From contig NC_135559.1 in the NCBI RefSeq assembly GCF_964340395.1, forward strand, positions 14,378,259 through 14,442,258: a stretch of DNA of 64,000 nt, read 5' to 3'. Below, in pieces: positions 26,840 to 38,495 of this stretch. The notes beneath the pieces were generated by a model. That model had not been told where the DNA came from, ran no database searches, and saw nothing but the letters and a program-made list of their open reading frames with translations. The position numbers and the translations under genes were made by a program. Source of the DNA: Glandiceps talaboti. Lineage: Eukaryota > Hemichordata > Enteropneusta > Spengelidae. Numbering within the stretch: the first letter of the stretch is position 1; each line of letters opens with the position of its first letter.

Positions 26840-27003
26840 CAGGGGTGAACAAATAATTTTGTGAACTGGTGGTCCCTGGACAGTGCCTTAAAAAATCCAG
26901 TGGTCCTGCTGAAAGAATTAATGGTACAACGTAAAATTTGTGCTGGTCCGCCCAAAAAAATCGCTAGTCCCGGACCCAGGACCAGTGGATTTGTTCACCC
27001 CTG
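26840..27003. mobile_element. Small hAT-like MITE, 164 bp
   Basis: The ends 'caggggtgaacaaat' and 'atttgttcacccctg' are perfect 15-bp inverted repeats. The CAGGGGTG-type terminus is typical of hAT elements. 'aatac' flanks both sides, shorter than the usual 8-bp hAT duplication. It sits inside the TTTATTGACTC repeat field. Confidence 0.85.
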
Positions 27004-27129
27004 AATACCTAACAAATACTTAAGAAATCTTACAGAATTCAGCCATTGTGGTATTTATAATTTTTTAAACTCTTATATGACTGTATATGGTCATGATACA
27101 AATGGAAGTCAATATCATATGATAATAAG

Positions 27130-27830
27130 ATCTGTCAAGGAATTATTAACTTTTAGTGACTTCAGGAAGTTATACAACACAGAGTCAATATAAAACTTGT
27201 TGACTCCAAAAAGTCAACATGCAATTTGGAGTCAGTATAACAACTTTCAAAACCTCCAAGGAGTCATTATATATGTAAGAGTCAATATTATAACAGCCAT
27301 CAAGGAGTTATTTACTATTATTGACTCCAAAGTGGTCAATATGGTTTGGTATATATGTAGTGCTATTGACTGAGTTTGGTCTTTGTCAAAGTAGACTGTA
27401 CAATGAGTTGTTTGCTCATGAAATTGTATTTGGTCATTACAATACATAGTCAATATCATATCCATACTTTTGGCTCAGCATAAAAGCTATAGTCAAGTTG
27501 TTATACACTTTTATTAACTCCATGTTGCTTTGGCTCAATGTAATATCTACACTTTCACTGACGCCGTGTGGCTTTGGCTCAATGTGATATCCATACTCAA
27601 GTTGTCATACACTTTTATTGACTACATGTGGTTGTGGCTCAATGTTATATCCACACTCAAGTTGTTTTACACTTTTTCTGATGCCATGTGGCTTTGGCTC
27701 ATTGTAATAACCATACTCAAGTTGTTATACACTTTTATTGACTCCATATGGGTGTGTCCTAATGTAATATCCATACTCTAGGAATTATATACTTTTATTG
27801 ACTCCATTACTTAACTGTATAAGCTTCTGG
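27130..27830. repeat. TTTATTGACTCC repeat field with ~62-bp minisatellite
   Basis: From about 27490 there are five units of 'ctcaagttgttatacacttt' + 'tattgactccatgtggcttt' + 'ggctcaatgtaatatccata'. To the left (27130-27360) the same TTGACTCC/GGAGTCAA core recurs irregularly on both strands. The positive-strand frame through it is only a product of the repeat. Confidence 0.88.
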
Positions 27831-28487
27831 TTTCTAATAAGTAAGTCAGTAATGATAATTATACCCTAGAAATAGGGTAATAGTGTTTTTATCGCTTGAT
27901 AGTGTAAGAAAACACTTAGTTGCATGTGGTAATCCACAGGTCTTTGTACAGTGTGTAGAGTGAATAATAGTTCACACAAGTCAATATTTGATTTATTACA
28001 TGAAACAAATATTAAGATACCCTTATTTGGAATGCAGCTTAAATATTTGTGTATCATCAAAAGCACTGCATTTGAATTATTACTCAAGTGTTAAACATTG
28101 TTATCTTATGTAAGACTTGACACTTACAAGTGCTAAATTTCACAGAAATGAAAAAGTAACCTTGTCTTGATAGCCACTCCTGACATTTGGATGGTTTTGA
28201 CACAATGTTTTGTAAGGGTGTAGTTCTTAGGTCGATATTTGTTTCATCCATCTAGTTGTTGAAACTGTATGTTGATACCCCCTATAACCAGCAAATGTTT
28301 GGTTTGATCCTATGAATTCTATAGCAGATTAGTCTAATCTATTAGGAAAATAGAGGTGAGCTGGTTATGCAGAGATGTGTCATAAAAGGAGAACGAGAGA
28401 GGCATAAATTGGTTATATCTTGGAGAGGGGGGGGGGGGGGGGTTAAGGATGGGGTGTTAATGCACTGCCCAGCCTTGGTCTTGTCTG

Positions 28488-28670
28488 TAGAGGTTCCTTT
28501 CTTATTAAAGGACTATTTGAACTGGGTATTTTTGGGTTGCTGTTCAGCATAGGCCATATCAATAGGGGGTCCTTTCTTTGTAAAGGTTTTCACATTGGAT
28601 ATTTTTTGGTTGCTGTTCAGCATAGGCCATATCAGTAGAGGGTTCCTTTCTTTGTAAAGGTCTGTTTAGT
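28488..28670. repeat. Tandem repeat, ~75-bp unit, about 2.5 copies
   Basis: 'ggttcctttcttattaaagg' / 'gggtcctttctttgtaaagg' / 'gggttcctttctttgtaaag', separated by 'ttgctgttcagcataggcca' plus 'tatca.tag'. Confidence 0.88.
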
Positions 28671-31600
28671 CACTGTTTTCTGTAGCGTTTGGTCACAGTG
28701 ATGTGACTTTTCAGGTTGCCAGTTCCTTTGAAAGGGCCATTAAAATAGCGATATTGCTATGTCTGTTGGTTTGTACCAAACCCTCGTTTTGTGTTTCTAT
28801 GATGTATGCCATTGGCTACAATGGTCTTTTGTGGTATAGTAATATTTTAGGTATTGTGTCTCGGCACAGGAGATGTTGTATAGCTATCAAGCATGTATTA
28901 CCTACCAACTATTACCATACTATCCCTATCCTATCTTGTACAATCTATGAAATTTACCAAGAATCACAAATATATGTAATTTTCCAAATTTCTGTTTTCA
29001 TTTTTGCCAAAAAAATCTTTGCGATCAACTTTTGTATGTATAGCACTAAAAATGGGCTGAACAAATCATTGTCTGCTCTAACATCAATGAAAAACTTAAT
29101 GTAATTTTTGTGATTTTTCTTACTTTTTTTGGCTACCATGATATTTACCATGTTTGTGAGATTTTTTTGTAGATCGGTGCTATCTGCAGCAGCAGTTTGA
29201 ATCACTGTTTTCTTTTGAGTGCTGTTTGGTTGCCAATCTAAACTAGAAAACACTTTATTGTAATATTAATCTAGATGAAGAGGTGAAAATATACAGAGAA
29301 AATAAAGAACAATGATCATGTAAAAAAATAGATTGATGAAAATTGTCATTGTTGTAAGTGTGATGAGTATGAGGAAAGCTTGAGTTGAGTGAAATATTAC
29401 TGTTAATCAGAGACCAACTTTTTGAAAGATTTTAATCTTATTTCAAAGTGTGTAATCTACCATGTGAAGTGGGACAATAGGGAACTTGCAAACCCGCCAT
29501 GATGAATGTTGCATCATGGGAAATGTGATAATATATACTTATCAATTAGTATTGTAAACATTGTTGTTACATTGTTTATAACCACCAATAATCAATTCAT
29601 ATTTACCCTGACCAGTGTGGGAGATTTATTTCATCGGTAGCTCCAGAGATGTACGATAACCGCATAATCCCATAGTCCTTTGCGTCTGAGCATGCTCAGT
29701 CTGGATTGAAAGTTTCCTATTTCATGTACTGTATTTTGTCTTCGTTTGACTGATTTCTTTGGATGTTATCATGATTTTCTGGATCTGAAACTATACGAAG
29801 CTAGCTGTATATGAGGCTCAATACGGAACTAGTCTCATACTAGCCTCATTCTCAATCTGAGACCAACTTTTATAAAATCCACGTCCCATCCCAATCTTTG
29901 ACGTTCACGCCCCATATCACCCTCACACGGTTTCAATGACAATTACTTGTTTATTATTCACATTACTTCATAAAACAACGACAAAAACGGTGCTTCAAAT
30001 ATCTGAACGCTTTCATCCTCCTTTCAGCCATGGTTCGCGTTTCTCATGTACTTATCGCCAGGTCTTGCTGGTTGCCCGGACATGTGCTTGTGAGCTGTCA
30101 AATGGAAATACCGCCCTCAACCGTGTATATGAGTAGAGGACATTTGCGACTTCGAGATTTTGTCTGCCTGGAGATGTTCCCGAGATATTTCAAATGATCG
30201 AGGAAAAAATGTTAGATGCTGGTACGACTTCCAGCTCGCATAATCCATTGAACCTGGCAACATTAAAATAACACCGTTATCATAAATGCAAAAGAATCAG
30301 CGTGGGTCGTTGTCCAAATCTGCAGTCCAATTAAAAACCAAAATATCTCTCATTTATGCCGACAGTAGATTTCTTCCCATATGTGCACAAATGTATGCAA
30401 AAAAGAGATTACATTCTGTAGAAACCACGTCCGATTGTTTATACATGGTTCTATGAACTCGGAAATCGTCAAAATGTCGAACTCTTTATCAGACGATTTA
30501 CGGCGAGCTTTGGTAATTTCTCGAAGATGAGTTTCCATAGAAACGCACATATTTGCCGTTAATTTGGTCACGTTTGTATTCCGCATCATTCCTTCGACTA
30601 TGTTGGTAACTAATGACTGGGAATTTCTGTCATGTAGCCGATTTTCGTGAGTAGGTAAGTTTAAGTGAGCTGGAAGAGAAACTTGTCTTATAAACGCACC
30701 AGGAAATCTAAAAGCTTAGAAAACAACTGGAAGGGGGGAGGGGTGAATACATAAACGCGCAACCTGATGACTAGTTTGAGCAGAGTTCTCGAATGTACCC
30801 CCCCCCCCGGCTCCCCTCATCATCAAAAATAATTTTTAGAGGGTTCACACCTAACTCTAACCCTAGTTCTGGTCTCTTTTCATCGGAGGAGGGAAGCTGG
30901 AATGGAACAGGAACCCTGACAAGACAGAGATCGGTTGCAGATTTTTGTATGAGTGGTTGGTAAATTCACTTACATGTAAAAGTTGAAGTGGTCTGGATGA
31001 GAAATCAGCATTTATTGGGTAATTGGGAAATATAAAAAGAACTACCGTCTCGGTTAACACCATCTCTCTCTATATGCACACGCCACCTTGACCTATGACC
31101 TTGTAGTTAAAAATAAAGTTACTGATTTCCAATCCGTCGAGAAGGAGGCCTCAGTCACAGCCTGTGTCCCTTTGATAGTAATTTCAAACGAGTAATATAA
31201 ATTGTACTAAAAATAATAAAACATGGCTTACCACCCGTAATGTTTGCCTTGCATTTACATGTATTCTAGCAAACTTGATTGTCAATTTCCGAAATCCGAA
31301 TATATAGCCCCTTTTGTTACCCGGATGGAAAATATACAGTATTACGATGAGAGAGAGAGTTGTAATTCTATACTTCACTGTTTACTTATTAAATGTCATT
31401 CAAACACCTGTTGCTAAGTAACATATTGAATCATCGGTTACCATGGTAATGTTTTTCAGTATGACGTAACTACTACTGAATAGTTGCAATATAACGACAG
31501 TAAAATGAGTCCGGACTTAAGAAATGTTCGTGTTAGTGACAAGAAGGGGTGGTAGAGTTACTGTTGAAGCAGTTCGTGTGAAGTGTGATACTGATGGCTT

Positions 31601-31970
31601 TTGACTGCATCAGGCAAATTATATACAGTTACAATAGCAACTAGTAAGGTTTTTATTATGTCTCATTAAGCCTGGCAAAAGCCCCTAATATGACTACGAC
31701 TTTTTACTGCAAAGGGCTTTGTACATAATATGTACGAACATTTGATAAAAGCTAGGCGCATTTTCCATATTATACGTCCGTCGAAATCAGGTTCTTAGAC
31801 AGTTGAATGTGTTCTATTGAACAACATCCTGGATACATTTGAGACTACGATAGCTTTCCTTAGATACGTGGTGTTTTCAATTGACATGCCAAAATAGAAT
31901 TAATGATAAGGGAGTTTAGGCTTGTAGAAGTTGTTGATCTTTAGGTCATAATATGTATAGTAGGGTAGAA
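28671..31970. other. Intergenic; no supported gene
   Basis: About 3.3 kb. The interval 29.6-30.6 kb has more CpG than its surroundings and a 79-codon minus-strand ATG frame (30350-30589). A TGACCTATGACCT motif is at 31089-31101. Nothing here shows a recognisable protein family. Confidence 0.55.
30350..30589 (-). CDS. Unassigned small open frame, 79 codons (doubtful)
   Basis: A minus-strand ATG frame in the CpG-richer interval 29.6-30.6 kb. The product would be helix-prone and basic, starting MMRNTNVTKLTANMCVSMET and with a hydrophobic C-terminal helix. I recognise no family. It could be a first exon, a small gene or chance. Confidence 0.15.
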   Translation of the reverse strand: MMRNTNVTKLTANMCVSMETHLREITKARRKSSDKEFDILTISEFIEPCINNRTWFLQNVISFLHTFVHIWEEIYCRHK

Positions 31971-31971
31971 G

Positions 31972-32379
<408 letters not shown>

Positions 32380-32784
32380 ATTTAACATAAAAGAGAGAGA
32401 AAATAAAAGAAAAAAGTAATATAGCAAACGGAATAAAAAGAAACATAGTAGTAAATATGAAATGAATGTTTTCCTTAAAAAAACAAATCTTCCTACCGGA
32501 CATGCTTTGTGAAAACATAGAAATATCCTTGTAATTTTGTTACAGTCAGTTTGTAAGATCTGGCGTGATAGAACGGTTCGAGTGCTTTCGGCAAAACTCG
32601 GTCAGCGTTCGCTTCAATCAATGAAATCTATCATGATCGTTCACTATGCTATCTCGACACAACCCTATGTACTAACAATACATTATTCATTTCTTATATT
32701 GACTAAATCATAGGCAATTTCCATTTTCATTTCTATCGACCTAAGCTTTTTATGTTGCTTGTGTCTTATGAATAGATAATATAT

Positions 32785-32856
32785 ACATACATACATACAT
32801 ACATACATACATACATACATACATACATACATACATACATACATACATACATACAT

Positions 32857-32937
<81 letters not shown>

Positions 32938-32951
32938 TATACATACATACA

Positions 32952-32985
<34 letters not shown>

Positions 32986-33035
32986 CATACATACATACAT
33001 ACATACATACATACATACATACATACATACATACA

Positions 33036-33069
<34 letters not shown>

Positions 33070-33080
33070 CATACATACAT
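32785..33080. repeat. Compound microsatellite (CATA)n-(ACAG)n-(CATA)n
   Basis: An ACAG core at about 32857-32936 is flanked on both sides by CATA arrays. Immediately after comes a short hexamer run of attgtc (33098-33122). The Met-Tyr-Val-Cys frames here are artefacts. Confidence 0.98.
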
Positions 33081-33124
33081 GATGTAGTAATTCAAAGTCA
33101 TTGTCATTGTCATTGTCATTATTG

Positions 33125-34080
33125 TACTAGTGTTCGAATAAATATGAATAATTTGATTAATAATCATAATAATAGCAACACATTGATACACAAATAACTC
33201 TTTTCATGGCCTAATGATCCCATGACACAGCTTGAGTCCTTCAATTTGCATTTTCAATTTCCACGTTATTAATCACTTCATTTCAAAACGATATAATTAG
33301 CTTACGACAACAAAGTGACGAGTTGATGTAATACTTTTTAATGCTAGATGGTATTGTTATCATTAATGAGATAGCATCCTCTTTAGAATAAATATTTAAA
33401 TATCGCAAACAGAAATCCCACGATCAGATTCAGAATTTTATGAGGTTTAGTAAGTATAACCAACCAACCAACAAACCAATATTTTTTATGGGGTGACGTG
33501 GGGTGGGGGTAAATAATCGACCTGATGCATCCCCCGCCTTCATCTATCTCCGTATGGCATTTGATACCCGCTAGGCAGTAACCCAGAAACGTCAGAATAT
33601 TTGTTAAAGGATTGCTATTTCAATTCATCCATTTCTCATTTTGAAAAGTGTTGTCGTGAACTGTTTTAGGATTTGATACCAGTACAACGTAATTTTTTCT
33701 GTGGACAGAGTGAGAATATTGATTAAAATTATTGGTTAAAATTTGACTAAATCACATGTGAATATGAGGCTGGTTGAAAGACACGGTAGAACAAGTTGAT
33801 CGACACACCTTCTGGGGCTAGCACTTTGGGCGCGAAAAAAAAAGCAGACGGTCAACGTGTGACCAGACATGTTTGCTGATAAATGAATAATGTCCGCTAA
33901 ATCTAAATACATTGCTTCGGGATGCACTTTTCTCTCTCACGGGGAAAATATTATTCTGCATGTTTGTGACACTAATTTTGTCAAACTTAAGGAGTCATTA
34001 GATTGTAAATTATGATAAAGATTTTAATGCAGAATCAGGGAACTAAGGAGTATTTTATTAGCTCGTTCATAAGTTCTGGT
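33125..34080. other. Flank upstream of the 34-kb promoter, nothing recognised
   Basis: AT-rich, no repeats of note and no supported exon. Confidence 0.55.
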
Positions 34081-34190
34081 CACGTGATTACCGCCGCCAT
34101 TCACGTGATTGTCGCCTACATGTGTTCAGAAACAGAGATCGCGAGGAATATATAAACATATTGAAATAGTCGTTTTGGAGCATTTGAACA
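34081..34190 (+). promoter_or_regulatory. TATA-box promoter with paired E-boxes
   Basis: Two CACGTGAtt motifs at 34081 and 34102, 21 bp (two helical turns) apart, lie 60-70 bp upstream of a TATATAAA box at 34149-34156. A start site would be expected near 34180, about 130 bp before the ATG of the type II membrane protein exon. CACGTG is the core for USF/MITF/TFEB/Myc-type bHLH factors. The function is inferred from spacing and consensus. Confidence 0.6.
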
Positions 34191-34307
34191 CACGACATAT
34201 TGTCGAGTTACATCGGGTCTTGTGATGACATCCCGGGCAGTGGCTGATGACTCTTGATTGCCGTCCATTTGTTACACGTGAACTCCAACACAGTATCCGT
34301 CAGCAGC

Positions 34308-34462
34308 ATGACTACCGCGAACGGTTTCCTCGAAAGCACGTCCCCTTCGAACGTAAGGTGGAAAATCCTGATTGCCTTACTGTGTGTGTTGGTATTAGGT
34401 TTGTATACTTTCCTACCACAGAATACTACCAGAAGCGACCCTCAGTCCCCACAATTCTTCAG
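34308..34462 (+). CDS. First coding exon of a type II single-pass membrane protein (partial)
   Basis: The ATG at 34308 has A at -3. The exon ends CTTCAG|gtacgt in phase 2 after 51 codons. A short hydrophilic N-tail (MTTANGFLESTSPSNVRWK) is followed by a hydrophobic segment at residues 20-36 (ILIALLCVLVLGLYTFL). A polar stem with an NTT glycosylation sequon at 39-41 follows. This layout is usual for Golgi type II enzymes such as glycosyltransferases and sulfotransferases, whose catalytic domain lies in later exons, but no catalytic exon could be identified downstream, so the function is unknown. A matching promoter lies just upstream. An alternative is a small secretory-pathway membrane protein. 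Confidence 0.68.
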
Positions 34463-36300
34463 GTACGTCTATATTAACTGTAATAGCTAACACTCCCTTT
34501 TTTTATAACATGCATGGAATATTATCCACTAACGATTGCGTATAGCTTAAATTAACAACACGCTCAAGTGAATAACATTGCTAATTATATCTTTTTTTAA
34601 TATCATTCAACTCGCAATATAAGTCACACTGTGTATAACTACTGTACAGCTGTTCAAACGGTCATCAATTTTAGATGCCTGGGCGGTTTTTATGAATCGT
34701 TTCAATCCAAGCGAACTAGACAACGATTTTCATTTGCCTGAAATAATTCAGCCCAAGGAATGAATATGCAAGCATTGCACGTTCCGCTCTACAGACAGCG
34801 TCTGTGTTTTTGTCGTTGAATTATTGTCTGTGACAGAAAGTCGATCGACAGGTCGGATTTTCAATTCTAAGCTTTTTATAGGGAAAGAATGCGTAATATT
34901 TAACCCCGATAATTGTTCCCGTTACTGTCTATGATTGTCAGAGCGTAGAATATGATAAGCACCTGTTCTAAATTTATTTGGCATTAATAATATTATTTAT
35001 GTTCAAGCGGAAATTATTATTTTTTTACAGATTTTTTCCGTGCATGAAGTGACTCTTAAGATTTAGTTTAAGCATTGTCTTGCAAAATTTCTGGGCAATA
35101 TTTTTAAATAGAATTTTGAGCGGAAAAACTCGCAGCAAATCAGTAAATCGAACAAAAAATTATGTCGTTTGTCCAAAAATGCGAACAGACAGAGCAACTG
35201 AACAGCAAAGACACACACATAAATAAACAGATATATGAGTTTTGACGAAATAATTAACCAACAAGTGTCAAAATGTCAATTTAGGTTCAATTTATCAAAA
35301 CCTCGGAGAATTTAGCAAAAATAATGAAATTAAAAGCTTAAAGGAGCAAAGTCTGTAACTTCACTGTTCTCGAACGTTATTATTGTTTCCAATTACAATG
35401 ACATGTTTGTGTCATTCCAACGACTAGAATATCTTGAATCGTATTATGATATGATAAAAATGGCCTTGTGACATATTTTTGGGGTTATCAAAATATTTGA
35501 AAAAATCCATCGTCGTGTAGTTACCCTGCTTCTTTGTCTAACATGATGTGTTCATAATATGCCGATTTCTACCTAAATATTGTTTTGTCTCTATCGTTAT
35601 TTTGAGTTCTGACTCTCCCCGAAATGGAACCAATTAAAATCTTATATTGCTTAGAATATCCACGTAATTTCACATTTTAAAAATAATTTCCCATTTTAAA
35701 AATACATTATTGTATCAGTATTATGTCTATCCTACGATTAAAATAACTCAATCACATCGGTGTATAAATTTACAATATTCTCCGATATAATTATAAAATG
35801 TGTATTTATCTCATACTTTCACGTACTTTTCCATTCGTGATTCATCCTCACGACACTGCAGACACTTATGGGACAGAAAGAAACTGTCATCTGCAGCAAT
35901 CCACAAGTGCCCGTCAGAGTGTGAAAAAAAACAGCGAAGAGTTACGAGTGCAAGGAGTTGTCGCCGATGAATAAAATGCATACCGTTCAGACATCACGTA
36001 GTTGTTGTCTGCCTTGTCGATCTGCTTAGATCCGTGCATGTTGTAATTACCAAGGCTCGGCTCCGTTGTTGTAATACAGATGGTATTACTAATTGAACTA
36101 AATATCAATTAAAACCAAACGGATTCCGTTTTAATTTATTCAGAAATTGCACTAGATTGGCTTTCGCGTCATCTGGAATTGATGGATAGGCAAGGTATTG
36201 GTTTCAGGAGCGTTGTCACGGGGTGAACCACAAAGCATCGCGAACAATAGTATCACATGGACAATCTGTTTTCTATTATCTACATAGAACAACGGATTAT
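34463..36300 (+). other. Start of presumed long intron, nothing recognised
   Basis: AT-rich. No repeats of note and no convincing exon with phase 2 entry. Confidence 0.5.
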
Positions 36301-36301
36301 G

Positions 36302-36367
36302 AATGTATGTATGTATGTATGTATGTATGTATGTATGTATGTATGTATGTATGTGTGTGTGTGTGTG

Positions 36368-36454
<87 letters not shown>

Positions 36455-36712
36455 ATGTATGTATGTATGTATGTATGTATGTATATGTGTGTGTGTGAGT
36501 GAGTGTGTGTGTATGTATGTATGTATGTATGTATGTATGTATGTATGTATGTATGTATGTATGTATGTATGTATGTATGTATGTATGTATGTATGTATGT
36601 ATGTCACCATGTATGTATGTATGTATGTATGTATGTATGTATGTATGTATGTATGTATGTATGTATGTATGTATGTATGTACGTACGTACGTACGTACGT
36701 ACGTATATACAT
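36302..36712. repeat. Compound microsatellite (GTAT)n-(GT)n-(CTGT)n-(GTAT)n-(ACGT)n
   Basis: The same ATAC/ACAG mosaic as at 32785 but in the opposite orientation, ending in a self-complementary (ACGT)n block at about 36680-36706. One CACC interruption is at about 36605. Confidence 0.98.
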
Positions 36713-38425
36713 ATGACGATTTATATTGCTAGGCTCATAAATTGACTGAATAAAATTAGCATTGCTGATTTCTGCATGTCAGATGACGTCACGTAGATAC
36801 ACGATTACATAGAACATACCAAAAGACGAACATGCTGCCGAAGAAATTGCGTTTCTCAGTTCCGCGAAAAAAACCCGTAATTCCAAACACGAGAAGTTAC
36901 TCCAATGAAACAGATGTCTAAGGTGTATGATCCTCCTTTGTCTTGTCTATGTCGCTATTTAACTATTTGTTTCCTTCTTCTATCTAAACGTCGTGTTTTC
37001 CTCAATTTCACTATTTTGTTAAACCTTACACAATGACTACTTAACCCACTTAAAACGATACAATTGATCACTTAACCTACTTATCAAGATGCATTGATAC
37101 TGGTGCATATTCAATCAGGAAGTGTTTGTGATATTAATTAAATTCATTACAGGATTACGCAATATGGTTTCTACCTAGTTGTATTATTAATTAATGTCGT
37201 ATCAGTTATTAATATCCATTTTACTGTGAAATTTGAAAAAAAATGTGATCTAAATAAGATAATTAACTGAACTATCTTTTTGAACGTTTTGGGTTGGTTT
37301 CATTGTTTCATTTGTTTTGCCTTTTGAAAAATCTATTTTTATGGTTTACTTATTATTTCTAGACACAGTACTACTAGACGAATACTCATTTTGGGGTGTA
37401 TCAGCAAGATACCGTATTGAAACATGACGAGCGACACAAATCGAATGAATGGCACTCGGAGCCATGCCATTGGAATTACATTCCTGGCGGTATAACTGCA
37501 ATGTTTCCATGGAAACGACACGGGGCTTTCGCTTTCTTTTATACATTGTCACCTAGAGAATGTGTTAGTTAAATGAAGAACACATAAAGCTATGTTAGGA
37601 TCAATTCCACCACACGTGTCATGTACCCGACAACTGCAGCTCAGTCTTTTGATAATATCAAATTGTTCCCGCCATAATTTATTCGACCAAATTTCTCGCC
37701 TGCTGTTAATTCTTAATACAACATAACTACATTTTGACTAAAAAAGTTGTAATAGTATCATTTTCTGAATATGTGTCGAAATCTTGGTTCAGAAGTGATA
37801 ACCTGACGTCATTTTAGACCGGAGTCACTGAAGTACGTACTTTAAAAAAGGGGCTCTTTCCCGCCAAATGTGTTGCATGAAAAATTGTATTTCCTTTGTA
37901 AGTATTTTTACGCATTCAAATTAAAAAAAATTGAATTACTATAATAACCCTTAGTTCTGAATTGACGTTCAAAATATTGGTTAAAATTATAAAATTTTGT
38001 AGACTTGATGATTGGTATTGTTGCACGAATATCAATGAATATTTAACGTCAAAATGTTTTACTTGATATGAACATTTATGAAGAACCCACGGGGTTGCAT
38101 GAGGGGGGGGGGGGCAGTGTTAAAGGATTTAACACCCCCAGCTCAAAGTCAAAAGCATTCAGTGATACTTGTTGCGCACAGTTCATTGCGGTGTTTGTTC
38201 TGTGACATTCCCGGTGAAATGGCATCCGTCTATCGTCTAGAAACATAACGACATAAAGATATATTCGATACTGCCCCTTTCGTGTAGCTTAACACATTAA
38301 ATATCACCTCAGGGAGTGTGCGTGACAGCTTTAATTTTATATAGAGCAAACCCATTATCTAGAACGAGGTGGAAGAAAACACTACATGCAAAGACCTTTC
38401 ATTGAATTCAGGGTACTTCAAATGT
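36713..38425. other. Non-coding stretch with one doubtful open frame
   Basis: The only open frame worth noting is minus-strand 37339-37552. A G homopolymer lies near 38102-38113. Confidence 0.5.
37339..37545 (-). CDS. Unassigned short open frame or exon (doubtful)
   Basis: On the minus strand 'cattctctag' (acceptor-like) precedes 'gtgacaATG', and a CpG-containing frame follows: MYKRKRKPRVVSMETLQLYR then QECNSNGMAPSAIHSICVAR. It ends near a weak AA|gtaaac donor. The base composition differs from the AT-rich flanks. I recognise no family, and it may be a decayed repeat. Confidence 0.2.
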   Translation of the reverse strand, partial: CIKESESPVSFPWKHCSYTARNVIPMAWLRVPFIRFVSLVMFQYGILLIHPKMSIRLVVLCLEIISKP

Positions 38426-38427
38426 TT

Positions 38428-38443
38428 TACACACACATACACA

Positions 38444-38492
<49 letters not shown>
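38428..38492. repeat. (CA)n microsatellite
   Basis: Dinucleotide run with a few interruptions at its left end. Confidence 0.97.

Positions 38493-38495
<3 letters not shown>

Noticed and set aside
36152-36745. Frames of Met-Tyr-Val-Cys or His-Thr-Tyr-Ile repeats, here and at 32.7-33.2, 43.9-44.2, 49.7-50.6, 53.2-53.5 and 63.3-63.7 kb
   Set aside because: Translations of tetranucleotide arrays, open on several frames at once.
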